A DNA stretch of 64,000 nt, taken from NCBI RefSeq assembly GCF_005780185.1, contig NZ_VBUI01000003.1, forward strand, positions 124,001 to 188,000, written 5' to 3'. The DNA is from Halomonas urmiana (GTDB lineage: Bacteria; Pseudomonadota; Gammaproteobacteria; Pseudomonadales; Halomonadaceae). The notes beneath the pieces are model-generated. The model did not search any database. It had not been told where the DNA came from and saw only the letters and a list, made by a program, of their open reading frames with translations. Below, piece by piece: positions 35,336 to 44,757 of the stretch. Every line of letters begins with the position of its first letter. Position 1 is the first letter of the stretch. Made by a program: the position numbers and the translations under genes.

Positions 35336-36286
35336 TCAGGAGGGGCTGACCTCGGGGACCACCATCGCCTTCGCCTCGCCCATCAGGAAGGCGCGGTTGG
35401 CCTCCAGCGCCTCGCGCAGAAAGTCCCAGAGCAGGCGTACCCGCGCCAGCCGACGCTGCTCCTGGCGGGCGGTGATCCAGAACTGGCGGTCGATCGCCAC
35501 CTCGTCTTCCAGCACGTTCACCAGGGCGTCCGAGGTGCTCGCCATGAAGCAGGGCAGCACGGCGAGCCCGGCGCCCTGCAGGCAGGCGGCGTGCTGAGTG
35601 GTCACGCTGGTGCTGCGCATGGCGAAGTGCGGCCCGGGATGGCCGACCACCGCCGGGTCGAGCAGCGGCTCCAGGTAGCTGAGCTGCTCGCTGAAGATCA
35701 GGTCGTCGACATAGCCGATCAGCCGATGGGCGCCCAGCGCGGAGAGCCGCGCCGGGGTGCCGTGGCGGGCGAGGTACGCTTCGCTGCCGTAGAGGCGCAG
35801 CCGATAGTCGCAGAGCCGCGAGATGACGAGCCCCGGGCTCACCGGGCGCTCCACGGTGATGGCGAGGTCCGCCTCGTGGCGGCTCAGGTTGACGACCCGC
35901 GGCAGGGCCAGCAGGTCCAGGGTCACGCCCGGGTGTCGCTCGCAGAAGGCCGAGAGCAGCGGGGCGATCACCCAGGTGCCGAAGCCCTCGGTCACCCCCA
36001 GGCGGATCTGGCCGCTGATCTGGTGGTTCTTGTCGGTGAGGCTCTCGCCCGCCTCGAAGGCGTGGCGGGCCATCTCCTCGGCGTGGGCGAGCAGCTGCTG
36101 GCCGGCCTCGGTGAGGTGGTAGCCGTGGGTGCTGCGCTCGAACAGCTGGGTGTTGAGGGCCTGCTCGAAGCGCCTCGTGCGCCGCGACAGGGTGGAGTGA
36201 TCCAGCCCCAGGCGCCGGGCGGCGTCGGTGAGCCGCTCGCTGCGGGCCACCTCGAGGAAGATCTGGATATCTTGCCAGTCCAGCAT
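35336..36286 (-). CDS. LysR-family regulator, probable mmsA regulator
   Basis: A 316-residue LysR-type protein. The helix-turn-helix is in LTDAARRLGLDHSTLSRRTRRFE (about residues 18-40); the effector-binding domain follows from SGQIRLGVTEGFG. It is divergent from mmsA with a 197-bp spacer that contains overlapping dyads, so mmsA is its likely target. ATG 36286 (MLDWQDIQIFL) gives the family N-terminus. Confidence 0.85.
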   Translation of the reverse strand: MLDWQDIQIFLEVARSERLTDAARRLGLDHSTLSRRTRRFEQALNTQLFERSTHGYHLTEAGQQLLAHAEEMARHAFEAGESLTDKNHQISGQIRLGVTEGFGTWVIAPLLSAFCERHPGVTLDLLALPRVVNLSRHEADLAITVERPVSPGLVISRLCDYRLRLYGSEAYLARHGTPARLSALGAHRLIGYVDDLIFSEQLSYLEPLLDPAVVGHPGPHFAMRSTSVTTQHAACLQGAGLAVLPCFMASTSDALVNVLEDEVAIDRQFWITARQEQRRLARVRLLWDFLREALEANRAFLMGEAKAMVVPEVSPS

Positions 36287-36311
36287 AGGTGGCGTCTCCT
36301 GCCGTTCTTGG

Positions 36312-36338
36312 TTGTGCATAGGTGCACAAGCAATGTGC
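36312..36338. promoter_or_regulatory. overlapping dyads between LysR gene and mmsA
   Basis: TTGTGCA-TAGG-TGCACAA (36312-36329) is a perfect 7-bp dyad, and GCACA-AGCAA-TGTGC (36324-36338) overlaps it. The site lies between the LysR start and the candidate mmsA promoter, as LysR recognition sites usually do. Confidence 0.5.
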
Positions 36339-36349
36339 CCGAGTGCGCG

Positions 36350-36377
36350 TTGTCAGGCCATCCGACCTCTGTATAGA
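36350..36377 (+). promoter_or_regulatory. candidate mmsA promoter
   Basis: TTGTCA (36350-36355), 16-bp spacer, TATAGA (36372-36377), about 105 bp before the mmsA start and just downstream of the dyads. The boxes are near consensus; use in the cell is inferred. Confidence 0.5.
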
Positions 36378-36483
36378 CTCGAAACTCTCAGGCTTCGTGC
36401 CAGCATGCACACAGTATCGAAAACACTCGTAATAACACTCTCGAACACGATCTCCCACAACCACAACGTCCAGGAGCACGATC

Positions 36484-37983
36484 ATGTCCGTTCGCGAAAC
36501 GCCGATGTACATCGACGGCCAGCCCGTCCAGTCCCAGAGCCAGGAGTGGCGCGACGTGGTCAACCCGGCCACCCAGGAGGTGGTCGCGAGGGTTCCGTTC
36601 TGCACCGCCGAGGAGGTCGAGCGGGCGGTGGCCAGCGCCAAGGAGGCCTTCAAGACCTGGCGCAAGGTGCCGCTGGGCAAGCGCATGCGCATCATGCTCA
36701 AGCTCCAGGCGCTGATCCGCGAGAACACCGATGAGCTGGCCGCGCTGATCAGCGAGGAGCACGGCAAGACCCTGCCGGATGCGGCCGGCGAGGTGGGTCG
36801 CGGCCTGGAAGTGGTGGAGCACGCCTGTTCGATCACCTCCCTGCAGCTCGGCGAGCTGGCAGAGAACGCCGCCAATGAGGTGGACGTCTACAGCCTCCAC
36901 CAGCCGCTGGGCGTGGGCGCCGGCATCACCGCCTTCAACTTCCCGATCATGCTGCCCTGCTTCATGTTCCCGCTGGCCATCGCCACCGGTAACACCTTCG
37001 TGCTCAAGCCCTCCGAGCAGGACCCGACCTCCACCATGCGCCTGGTCGAGCTGGCCCACGAGGCGGGCGTGCCCGCCGGCGTGCTCAACGTGGTGCACGG
37101 CGGCCCGGACGTGGCCAACCAGATCGCCGATCACGCCGACATCAAGGCGCTCTCCTTCATCGGCTCCACCCACGTCGGCTCGCTGCTCTACGATCGCGCC
37201 GCCGCCGCCGGCAAGCGCATGCAGGCGATGATGGGCGCCAAGAACCACTGCGTGGTGATGCCGGACGCCAACCGCAGCCAGGCCATCAACAACCTGCTGG
37301 GCTCCGCCTTCGGCGCCGCCGGACAGCGCTGCATGGCCAACTCCGTGGTAGTGCTGGTGGGCGAGGCCCGCGAGTGGCTCGAGGACATCGCCGAGGGCGC
37401 CCGCAACATGAAGGTCGGCCCCGGCACCCAGACGGACGCCGACCTCGGCCCGCTGGTCTCCCCCCAGGCCAAGGAGCGCGTGGAGCGCCTGATCGCCACC
37501 GGCGAGCAGGAGGGCGCCAAGCTGCTGGTCGACGGCCGCGGCTGCCAGGTGGAGGGCTACCCGAACGGCAACTTCGTCGGCCCGACCCTGTTCAGCGACG
37601 TGACCCCGGAGATGACCATCTACCGCGAGGAGATCTTCGGGCCGGTGCTCTGCGTGCTTAGCGTCGAGACCCTCGACGAGGCGATCGCCTTCATCAACGC
37701 CAACCCCAACGGCAACGGCACCTCGATCTTCACCAACTCCGGCTGGGTGGCGCGTCGCTTCGAGAGCGACATCGACGTCGGCCAGGTGGGCATCAACGTG
37801 CCGATCCCGGTGCCGGTCGCCTACTTCAGCTTCACCGGCTCGCGGGGCTCCAAGCTTGGCGACCTGGGCCCCAACGGCAAGCAGGCGATCAGCTTCTGGA
37901 CCCAGACCAAGACCGTCACCGCCCGCTGGTTCGAGCCGGAGAACGTCTCCAGCGGCATCAACAGCACCATCTCGCTGGGCTGA
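36484..37983 (+). CDS. mmsA: CoA-acylating methylmalonate-semialdehyde dehydrogenase
   Basis: A 499-residue aldehyde dehydrogenase that oxidises methylmalonate semialdehyde (valine catabolism) or malonate semialdehyde to propionyl- or acetyl-CoA. The catalytic cysteine is in [12 protein letters not shown] (about residue 285). [20 protein letters not shown] is the NAD-site region and the C-terminal [18 protein letters not shown] is the MmsA type. The conserved active-site glutamate of ordinary aldehyde dehydrogenases is not evident, in keeping with CoA-dependent members. Divergent from a LysR gene; no mmsB follows. Confidence 0.92.
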   Translation: MSVRETPMYIDGQPVQSQSQEWRDVVNPATQEVVARVPFCTAEEVERAVASAKEAFKTWRKVPLGKRMRIMLKLQALIRENTDELAALISEEHGKTLPDAAGEVGRGLEVVEHACSITSLQLGELAENAANEVDVYSLHQPLGVGAGITAFNFPIMLPCFMFPLAIATGNTFVLKPSEQDPTSTMRLVELAHEAGVPAGVLNVVHGGPDVANQIADHADIKALSFIGSTHVGSLLYDRAAAAGKRMQAMMGAKNHCVVMPDANRSQAINNLLGSAFGAAGQRCMANSVVVLVGEAREWLEDIAEGARNMKVGPGTQTDADLGPLVSPQAKERVERLIATGEQEGAKLLVDGRGCQVEGYPNGNFVGPTLFSDVTPEMTIYREEIFGPVLCVLSVETLDEAIAFINANPNGNGTSIFTNSGWVARRFESDIDVGQVGINVPIPVPVAYFSFTGSRGSKLGDLGPNGKQAISFWTQTKTVTARWFEPENVSSGINSTISLG

Positions 37984-38007
37984 TCACGACTCGCCCCGCG
38001 GGCATCG

Positions 38008-38037
38008 GCGGCCCCGTCTCGAGAGAGGCGGGGCCGC
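38008..38037. terminator. terminator after mmsA
   Basis: GCGGCCCCGTCTC, loop GAGA, GAGGCGGGGCCGC form a 13-bp stem with one G-T wobble, 27 bp after the mmsA stop and close to the end of the convergent gene. The trailing TCTGTC is a weak T-tract. Confidence 0.6.
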
Positions 38038-38058
38038 TCTGTCATCTCGGGGGCGGTG

Positions 38059-39768
38059 CTATCGCTCGGGCACCCCGAGGGCGGCGAACAGCGCCGCGAG
38101 TTCCGGGTCCTGCCGTCTGGCCCGCAGGAGGGCGGGGTCCACCACCGAGAAGCGGCCTGCAGTGGCTAGCAGGTACACCTGGCCGGTTGTCGCGTCGACG
38201 AAGCGGACCTCCGGCACCTTGGCGAGGCATTGCTTGAGGAAGCCACAGTTCCGGCCGACCGCCAGGCCGTCGTGGTCGGGATAGACCTCCGCCGGGCAGG
38301 TCGCCCGGATGTTGATCCGCTTGTAGCGCTCGATGTTGACCAGGCCCAGGGGCGCCAGGATGTGCAGGACCTCGCGGTTGCCATAGGCGATGGTCGTCGG
38401 CGGGGTGTGCTTGGGGACGCTGTTGTCGAGGAAGCGGTACTCGAGCCGGGGATGCCGGTTGTCCAGCCACTTGAACAGCAGCCTGGGCATGCCGTCGTAG
38501 GCCTCCACGCAGTGCCCCAGGAAGTCCTCCACCGCCTTGTAGCGTCCCCGTGCCAGGCCTCGCTCCCAGCCCCGTTCCACCGTCGCCTCCGGCGGGGTGA
38601 CGATGAAATAGAAGTACATGGTGGCGACATACTTCGCATAGGTGGCATCCAGCAGCCGCGGCACCCTGTCCAGGGAGAAGCTGTCGAAACGGAACCGGTC
38701 GATCAGCAGGTTCGGGATGGAACGGTCCCGCCGAGCCTTGTCGCGGATGTAGCGATCCAGCTTGGCATCGATGAGCTTGACCTCCTTGCCAGCGAGGCGG
38801 CCGGCATACTTGTAGGCCTCGCCCAGGGCGTCATAGTCGAGCAGCAGCCGGCGCCAGATGTCGGGGGAGATGGTGCCGTACTGGTCCGGCCGGATGCCCA
38901 GGTCCCTCAGCGTGTCCTTCAGGAAGGGGCGCAGCGAACTCTTGCCGGCTGCCGAGGCCCCCTTGAGGCTGATCAGGACCGGCTCCCTGGCGTTGGGCAG
39001 CCGGCTGTAGCCCTCGTTCTCCACGGCGCGCGCGACATGGGGGGCGATCTTCTCGCCGAGGTAGAGGCTGCCGAAGTCGTTGCACACCCGCCGGGTGATC
39101 AAGCTTGCCAAAAGCGCCCTGTCTACCCCGATATGACCCTGGCGGCTGGCGATCGAGTTCAGGACACGGTAGGTGCTCTTGTAGATGGCCCGTTCCAAGT
39201 CGCCACGGGCGGCCAGCCCCGTGTCCTTGATGCCCTGGATCACCTCATGGTGCCGTTCCTCGATGGACCGGTTATCCGCCTGCCGTGGCGGGGGCCGGCG
39301 TTGGCTGAACCAACGCGATAGCCAGAAGGCGGGTTCGGGCGCGCCCGGCGTCGGTTCGGGCGCGAAGGCCGAGGAGAGGATGTCGCCCACTCGGGCGTGG
39401 ACCTCATCATACAGTCGGGCGTGTTCCTGGCGAAGCGTCGGCAGATCGGGAGCCAGGTAGTCGAGGAGGATCTTGCGGGCGATGTCGCGGAAGTGCAGCC
39501 CCAGCAGCTCTTCCTCTTCCCCCTCCAGGACCACGATATCGGCCGTCACCTGCACGATCACCTCGTGCAGCACCAGGCGGTCCGCCTTGAACGCGACCAG
39601 TTCCTCCTCCGCGAGCCCGGTGAGGGCGCTCAACTCGGGGATATCGGCAAGGCGCGAGTCGACATTGGCGGTGTGATGAATCGTCTCCAGGGCCCGGTAA
39701 CGGCGGGGCAGGTCGGCCTCCAGGCCGGGGTGCCACGCCGAACAGTCGGGGCCGGCTCGCTCGAGCAT
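38059..39768 (-). CDS. large P-loop protein, zeta-toxin-like kinase domain, function unknown
   Basis: A 569-residue soluble protein. A Walker A motif KGASAAGKSS at about residues 265-274 starts a C-terminal nucleoside-kinase-like domain; after it come PDQYGTISPDIWRRLLLDYDALGEAYKY and FYFIVTPPEATVERGWERG, which resemble the substrate and lid segments of zeta-toxin-type kinases. The N-terminal ~250 residues are mainly helical with no motif I know. ATG 39768 is preferred because AGGGAC lies 8 bases before it; the open frame extends 54 codons further. No antitoxin-like partner is adjacent. Function is not assigned. Confidence 0.65.
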   Translation of the reverse strand: MLERAGPDCSAWHPGLEADLPRRYRALETIHHTANVDSRLADIPELSALTGLAEEELVAFKADRLVLHEVIVQVTADIVVLEGEEEELLGLHFRDIARKILLDYLAPDLPTLRQEHARLYDEVHARVGDILSSAFAPEPTPGAPEPAFWLSRWFSQRRPPPRQADNRSIEERHHEVIQGIKDTGLAARGDLERAIYKSTYRVLNSIASRQGHIGVDRALLASLITRRVCNDFGSLYLGEKIAPHVARAVENEGYSRLPNAREPVLISLKGASAAGKSSLRPFLKDTLRDLGIRPDQYGTISPDIWRRLLLDYDALGEAYKYAGRLAGKEVKLIDAKLDRYIRDKARRDRSIPNLLIDRFRFDSFSLDRVPRLLDATYAKYVATMYFYFIVTPPEATVERGWERGLARGRYKAVEDFLGHCVEAYDGMPRLLFKWLDNRHPRLEYRFLDNSVPKHTPPTTIAYGNREVLHILAPLGLVNIERYKRINIRATCPAEVYPDHDGLAVGRNCGFLKQCLAKVPEVRFVDATTGQVYLLATAGRFSVVDPALLRARRQDPELAALFAALGVPER

Positions 39769-40076
39769 ATCGATAGTCCCTGCGTGCGGCAGTGAGGCGG
39801 GGGTGATGTGGAGCCGGACGGCGCCGCCTCGTGATCCTCGCGACCCCCAGGGCTGCGGGTGATGCACAATGCCCGTCGGGGACGTCGGGAACGGGCCTGG
39901 CTCCCCCGCCCGGGCAAGCGGGCCGCTCATCGAAAAATAATGACCGAGCCCGGCTCGAGGTGCAATCCTCGTGGGGGCGGTGACCTGGTGACCCCGGACG
40001 TCTCGGAGACGGGCTGCTCGCCCTGACGCCTCCCGCCCCTCCCGGGCGGCCTGCCTGACCCACCGGGGAGTCCACT
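39769..40076. other. intergenic region, nothing recognised
   Basis: This 308-bp spacer lies between the P-loop gene (minus) and the ABC-transporter scar (plus). It is GC-rich and has no recognisable coding frame or strong hairpin; it should contain the P-loop gene's promoter. Confidence 0.4.
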
Positions 40077-40632
40077 ATGCAGAGCTTCATTGCCGCACCG
40101 CTGAATAGCCTCGACATCGCCTTGCTGCTCTTCGTCATAGCCGTCGGCCTCAACATCATCTTCGGCGTGCTCAACGTCATCAACTTCAACTTCGCCCATG
40201 GGCCCTCTACATGCTGGGCGCCTACTTCGCCTACACGGCGATGATGCTGCGCCTGGCCTCGCGCGACCGCGAGATCATCGACGAGGCCTATGGCCTTCTC
40301 GAACGGCTAGGGCTCGAGGCCATGGCCGAGCAGCGAGCCGGGGTGCTCAGCTACGGCGACAAGCGGCTGCTCGAGATCGCCGCCCGCACCTGCTGCTGCT
40401 CGACGAGCCCAACGAGGGTCTGGCGCCGGTCATCGTCCACCAGATCGGTGAGCTGATCGACGACCTGGCGAGCACCACCACGATCCTCTTCACCGACCAG
40501 AGCGTGCCCTTCGCCCTGCGCCATGCCCAGAAGGCCTACATCCTGCAGAAGGGGCAGGTCGCCTATGCCGGCACCACCGCCGAGCTGCGCGAGAACCCCG
40601 ACTTCCAGGAGCGCTACCTCTCCGTGGCCTGA
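40077..40632 (+). pseudogene. fused remnants of a branched-chain-type ABC transporter
   Basis: The frame from ATG 40077 (FVIAVGLNIIFGVLNVINF, then NFAHG) is the start of a LivH/UrtB-type permease. A one-base loss at about 40200 shifts the frame; the next frame gives LYMLGAYFAYTAMMLRLA. It then joins part of a LivG-type ATPase (LLERLGLEAMAEQ, LSYGDKRLLEIA) and, after another shift near 40390, the end of a LivF-type ATPase (LLLDEPNEGLAPVIVHQIGEL to the stop at 40632). So at least three genes have collapsed into a 0.56-kb scar by deletions. Not functional. Confidence 0.82.
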
Positions 40633-40734
40633 GCGGGGTGGTTCGATTACGTCGAAGGGACCATGGCCAAGAGCCTGACGTTGACGTTAACTGGCAGATG
40701 GCCCAAGACAACAACCACAACGTCAGGAATCATC

Positions 40735-41322
40735 ATGTCCGCGCCGATCAGCCGCTTCCCCATCCCCGAATCGATCCACGACCTGCCCGACGACCTCCGC
40801 GACGCCATGCTGGCGGTGCAGGAGAAGGCCGGCTTCGTGCCCAATGTCTTTTTGATGCTGGCCCACCGTCCGGCCGAGTTTCGCGCCTTCTTTGCCTACC
40901 ACGACGCCCTGATGGAGCGGGAGTCCGACACGCTGACCAAGGCCGAGAAGGAGATGATCGTGGTGGCCACCAGCGCCCGCAACCGCTGCCTCTACTGCGT
41001 GGTGGCCCACGGCGCCCTGGTGCGGATCTACAGCAAGGATCCGCTGCTCGCCGACCAGGTGGCCATCAACCACCGCACCGCGCCGATCAGCGAGCGCCAC
41101 CGCGTGATGCTGGACTTCGCCCTCTACTGCGGCCTGGAGGTGGGGGAACTCACCGACGAATGGGAGGCGCGCCTGAAGACCGCCGGCTTCACCCACGACG
41201 ATATCTGGGACATCGGCGCCATCACCGCCTTCTTCGGCCTCTCCAACCGGCTGGTCACCCTGACCGGCACGCCGCCCAACGAGGAGTTCTACCTGATGGG
41301 AAGGGTGCCGAAGGAGAAGTAG
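40735..41322 (+). CDS. AhpD-like peroxidase-related protein
   Basis: A 195-residue protein of the carboxymuconolactone decarboxylase/AhpD superfamily, in the group annotated as peroxidase-related. The redox motif is RCLYCVVAHG (C-x2-C, then H) at about residue 85-93, with ESDTLTKAEKEMIVVATSARN before it. The C-terminal TGTPPNEEFYLMGR is typical of this group. AGGAA precedes ATG 40735. Electron donor and substrate unknown. Confidence 0.83.
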   Translation: MSAPISRFPIPESIHDLPDDLRDAMLAVQEKAGFVPNVFLMLAHRPAEFRAFFAYHDALMERESDTLTKAEKEMIVVATSARNRCLYCVVAHGALVRIYSKDPLLADQVAINHRTAPISERHRVMLDFALYCGLEVGELTDEWEARLKTAGFTHDDIWDIGAITAFFGLSNRLVTLTGTPPNEEFYLMGRVPKEK

Positions 41323-41429
41323 GAGAGGTAAGAAGCCGGTTTTGACAGGCGAGTAGTGCCGCAGGTGTCTAAAGAAAGGCGATTGCTGTTACCTTCAGTG
41401 GCAATTGCAGGGAAGGAGGTAGGTAACAC

Positions 41430-44400
41430 ATGGATCGGCTACCGGAAGGCCTCTACGAACGGCTGCTCGATGAGGAGCTCAAGGTGCAGCTGGATGCGCA
41501 CCCAGATCTCAGGCCGGTGCTCCGCGCGCTCGATGACGAAACGGCGCCCCACGCCTACTCGCAATTTATCAGCCAGTTGCTCCACCGCGCCCTGCGGATC
41601 GTAGACGCCAAAGATCGGCTGCCACTGATTAACCGCATCATCGAGATTGTATCGGCCACAGACGGGCTCGATTACCTGACTCGCAAACGGCTGATTAGCC
41701 GCGACAAGCCCTTACTCACCGAGATCGGTCATCTCGGTGAGCCGCTACCCCGACCGCATACACCGCTTGCCACCAGTGCATTGCTCACTGGCCTCGGGCA
41801 TGACCCGCCTCTTGAGCATGAACTGCGGGCAGAGATGGCCACGGCAGATGGCGTCGATATTCTGGTCTCGTTCATAAAGTGGTCCGGACTGCGGCTACTG
41901 ATGCCGGCCCTAGAATGCCTGGCCGGTCGGGGCGTCCCGGTGCGCCTGATTTCCACCAGCTACATGGGTGCCAGCGACCCGACGGCACTGGAGTGGCTGA
42001 CCCGCCAGCCTAACGTCACCGTTCGCGTTTCCTACGATACTGGTGGCACTCGTTTGCACGCCAAGGCCTACCTTTTTCGGCGGGATAGCGGCTATTCCAC
42101 GGCCTATATTGGTTCGGCGAATATGTCCCATTCGGCGATGACCCAGGGACTGGAGTGGACCGTCAAGGTCACCGAGCAGGATATGAGGCATATTCTGGAA
42201 CGGTTTGCTGCCGAGTTCTCCGCCTACTGGGAGAGCGACGAGTTTGAACCTTACACCGAGGCGGATTTCACCCGTTTCCGGCAAGCGATCGCGGCACATA
42301 AAGAGCGTGATCGACGTGGGGTGACCTTCTTTGCCGAGATAACGCCGCGGCCGTTTCAGCTGCGGATTCTGGAGGCGATCGACGCCGCGCGTCAGCGTGG
42401 CTCCTACCGAAACCTAGTGGTAGCAGCCACCGGCACCGGAAAAACCGTGATCTCGGCGCTGGATTATCGACGGATCTGCGAGCGTGAGGGGCGCCAAGTG
42501 GCGCTGTTGTTTGTCGCCCACCGCAAGGAGATACTCGAGCAGGCTCAGGCCTGTTTCCGCACCGTGCTGCGCAATCAGAACTTCGGCGAACTCTGGGTAG
42601 GCGGGCAGACGCCGACAGAGCACCGCCACCTATTTATCTCGGTGCAGACGCTCAATCGGCAGCGGCCTTGGGAAAGTCTTGGTGCTGAGCACTTTCATTA
42701 TGTGGTTATCGATGAGGCCCATCATGGTGCTGCCAGCAGCTATCGGGCGCTGTTCGATGAGCTGAGTCCGAAACTGTTGCTAGGCTTGACCGCTACACCA
42801 GAGCGGACGGATGGCAGCAGTATCCTGCCGGACTTCGGCGGTGACTTCGCCGCGGAGATTCGACTCCCCGAGGCGCTGGAAGAAAAGTTGCTGTGCCCCT
42901 TTCATTACTTCGGCGTTAGCGACAGCATCGATCTCGGTGATGAAAGCCTATGGCGGAATGGGCGATATGACGCCCGACAGCTCGAGAACCTGCTAACCGG
43001 CGACGACTTTCGTGCTCGCCAGCGCGTCGATACCGTCAGGCAGGCGTTGGAACGCTATCAGCCTGATCTCCGTGGCTTGCGTGCGGTGGGGTTCTGCGCC
43101 GGCGTGCGGCACGCCGAGTATATGGCTCAGAGCTTCAACGCACTTGGCAGCGAGTATCGGGCCGCCGTGCTGGTCGGCGATACCCCGGCGGAGCTCCGTG
43201 CCGAGCGTCTGCGGGAGTTTCGCGAGGGCAAGTTGCCATTTCTGTTTACCGTGGATGTTCTCAGCGAGGGCGTCGACGTTCCCGATATCAACCTGGTGAT
43301 GTTCCTGCGACCCACCGAAAGCCTGACGGTGTTCCTACAGCAGCTGGGGCGAGGACTACGCCATGCCCCGGGCAAGGAGTGCCTGACCGTGTTGGACTTC
43401 GTGGGCCAGACCCACCGGCGCTACCGGCTCGATACCAAGTTCACTGCATTGCTTTCCGGCCAGCGGCAGCGCCTGGATCGCGAGGTAGAGGCTGACTTCC
43501 CGAGCCTGCCGCCGGGGTGCAGCATCCAGCTCGAGCGGGTCGCACGGGAAAGAGTGCTAAGCAAGATTCGTGCGGTGTTGAGTGATTTGAATCAGTTCAT
43601 TCCTGAGACCCTTCGCACTTGGGCGGAAGAGGTGGGCAAGCCTCTCACCTTTGGACGATTCCTGGAAGTTACGGGGCTCTCTCCCGTTCAGGTGCTGGCG
43701 CGCCGTAGCTGGTCGGAGTGGAAGGCCTCGGCTGAGCGTCAGCCGCCGCCCAACGATCCAGATATTGATCAGGCCCGTAAGGCGCTGTCACGCATCGCTC
43801 TGCGTAGCGATCCCGCGCTGCTGTCGGCCGTCGAAACACTTGGCCGCCGGGATAGCAGTGTTAATGAAACTCTGGAGCGCTATGACACCGCGCAGCAAAC
43901 GGCGCTGCACTATCTGCTGTGGGGGAGAAAGGGCGGCCTGGTCGGTGTAGACAGCCTCAAGCAGTCGCTGCAGAAGTGGCGTGACAATCCTAGCGTAGCC
44001 GCCGATGCCGCGGAGATCGCTGCTTGGCGGCGTGCCCATCGGCGAGTGCCGTTGCGCCTCCTTGATGACCTGCCGTTCGACTGCGGGCTGCAGCTACATG
44101 GCGCCTACGGCACCGCCGAGATCAAGGCTGCGCTGGGCCTGGCTAGCTTGGAGAAGCCCGGTGCCACCGGCGTCGGTGTTATTCATGCTAAGGACATACG
44201 TGCCTACATCCATTTGGTCACCTTCCATAAAGACGATGGTGACTTCTCGCCCACCACGCGTTATCGCGACTATCCCATCAGCCGAACGCTGCTGCACTGG
44301 GAGAGCCAGTCGAATACCACACAGACCAGTTCGACGGGGCAGAACTACCTCCATTTCGAGGAGCGCGGCTATACGATTCTGTTCTTCGCGCGTCTGACCA

Positions 44401-44549
44401 AGCGTATCGAGGGCGAGACGGCGCCATTTATCTTCCTGGGCCCCGCCCAGGCGCTAAACCGTTATGAGGGAGAGCGCCCTATCGCCATGACGTGGGAGTT
44501 GGCATACCCGATGCCAGCGGAACTCTTCGAGGAGGCACGGCCCGCTTAG
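41430..44549 (+). CDS. PLD-nuclease / SF2 helicase / DUF3427 protein
   Basis: A 1039-residue multidomain protein. Residues about 90-260 form a phospholipase-D-like nuclease domain (TRLHAKAYLF and IGSANMSHS supply the H-x-K and G-S-N parts). A superfamily-2 helicase follows: AATGTGKT (about 333), DEAHHG (about 427), LGLTATPERTDG, VDVLSEGVDVP and QQLGRGLRH (about 637). The C-terminal ~330 residues match the DUF3427 type. A strong ribosome-binding site GGAAGGAGGT lies before ATG 41430. Related proteins are common near restriction and other defence genes, but none is adjacent here. DNA translocation or cleavage is inferred. GC-content and codon use are less biased than in neighbouring genes, suggesting transfer. 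Confidence 0.85.
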   Translation: MDRLPEGLYERLLDEELKVQLDAHPDLRPVLRALDDETAPHAYSQFISQLLHRALRIVDAKDRLPLINRIIEIVSATDGLDYLTRKRLISRDKPLLTEIGHLGEPLPRPHTPLATSALLTGLGHDPPLEHELRAEMATADGVDILVSFIKWSGLRLLMPALECLAGRGVPVRLISTSYMGASDPTALEWLTRQPNVTVRVSYDTGGTRLHAKAYLFRRDSGYSTAYIGSANMSHSAMTQGLEWTVKVTEQDMRHILERFAAEFSAYWESDEFEPYTEADFTRFRQAIAAHKERDRRGVTFFAEITPRPFQLRILEAIDAARQRGSYRNLVVAATGTGKTVISALDYRRICEREGRQVALLFVAHRKEILEQAQACFRTVLRNQNFGELWVGGQTPTEHRHLFISVQTLNRQRPWESLGAEHFHYVVIDEAHHGAASSYRALFDELSPKLLLGLTATPERTDGSSILPDFGGDFAAEIRLPEALEEKLLCPFHYFGVSDSIDLGDESLWRNGRYDARQLENLLTGDDFRARQRVDTVRQALERYQPDLRGLRAVGFCAGVRHAEYMAQSFNALGSEYRAAVLVGDTPAELRAERLREFREGKLPFLFTVDVLSEGVDVPDINLVMFLRPTESLTVFLQQLGRGLRHAPGKECLTVLDFVGQTHRRYRLDTKFTALLSGQRQRLDREVEADFPSLPPGCSIQLERVARERVLSKIRAVLSDLNQFIPETLRTWAEEVGKPLTFGRFLEVTGLSPVQVLARRSWSEWKASAERQPPPNDPDIDQARKALSRIALRSDPALLSAVETLGRRDSSVNETLERYDTAQQTALHYLLWGRKGGLVGVDSLKQSLQKWRDNPSVAADAAEIAAWRRAHRRVPLRLLDDLPFDCGLQLHGAYGTAEIKAALGLASLEKPGATGVGVIHAKDIRAYIHLVTFHKDDGDFSPTTRYRDYPISRTLLHWESQSNTTQTSSTGQNYLHFEERGYTILFFARLTKRIEGETAPFIFLGPAQALNRYEGERPIAMTWELAYPMPAELFEEARPA

Positions 44550-44689
44550 CAGGTCGTGGTCTGGGTCGGTTCCCGCCCCGGGAATAGGTGCTGGATCTCC
44601 CGCCGTATTCCGGCGCTTGGCAAGACTGGCCGCCAGGGTCGGGCTAGAGCTATGATGCCCCCGCGATCCCACAAACCATTCACTTGTCG

Positions 44690-44750
44690 CCAGGGGAGTC
44701 TCGCTGCCGCACGCGTCGGCCGGGGCTGAGAGAGCGCATGGCGCTGACCC
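44690..44750 (+). ncRNA. 5' half of a TPP riboswitch (truncated)
   Basis: CCAGGGGAGTC, a variable arm, GGGGCTGAGAGAGCGC and GCGCTGACCC follow the consensus order of the thiamine-pyrophosphate riboswitch (GGGG.G, CTGAGA, ACCC). The expected second half, with GAACCTGAT and the CCAGCGTAGGGA-like closing strand, is missing. A symporter coding sequence starts almost at once. So the aptamer cannot fold completely. Confidence 0.75.
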
Positions 44751-44757
44751 CTCCGAG

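Noticed and set aside
34881-36875. 664-codon minus-strand open frame
   Set aside because: It overlaps the LysR, cupin and mmsA genes in another frame and its translation is Arg/Pro/Gly-rich without motifs.
41342-41373. sigma-70 promoter for the helicase gene (TTGACA and TCTAAA)
   Set aside because: The spacer is about 20 bp and the -10 box is poor.
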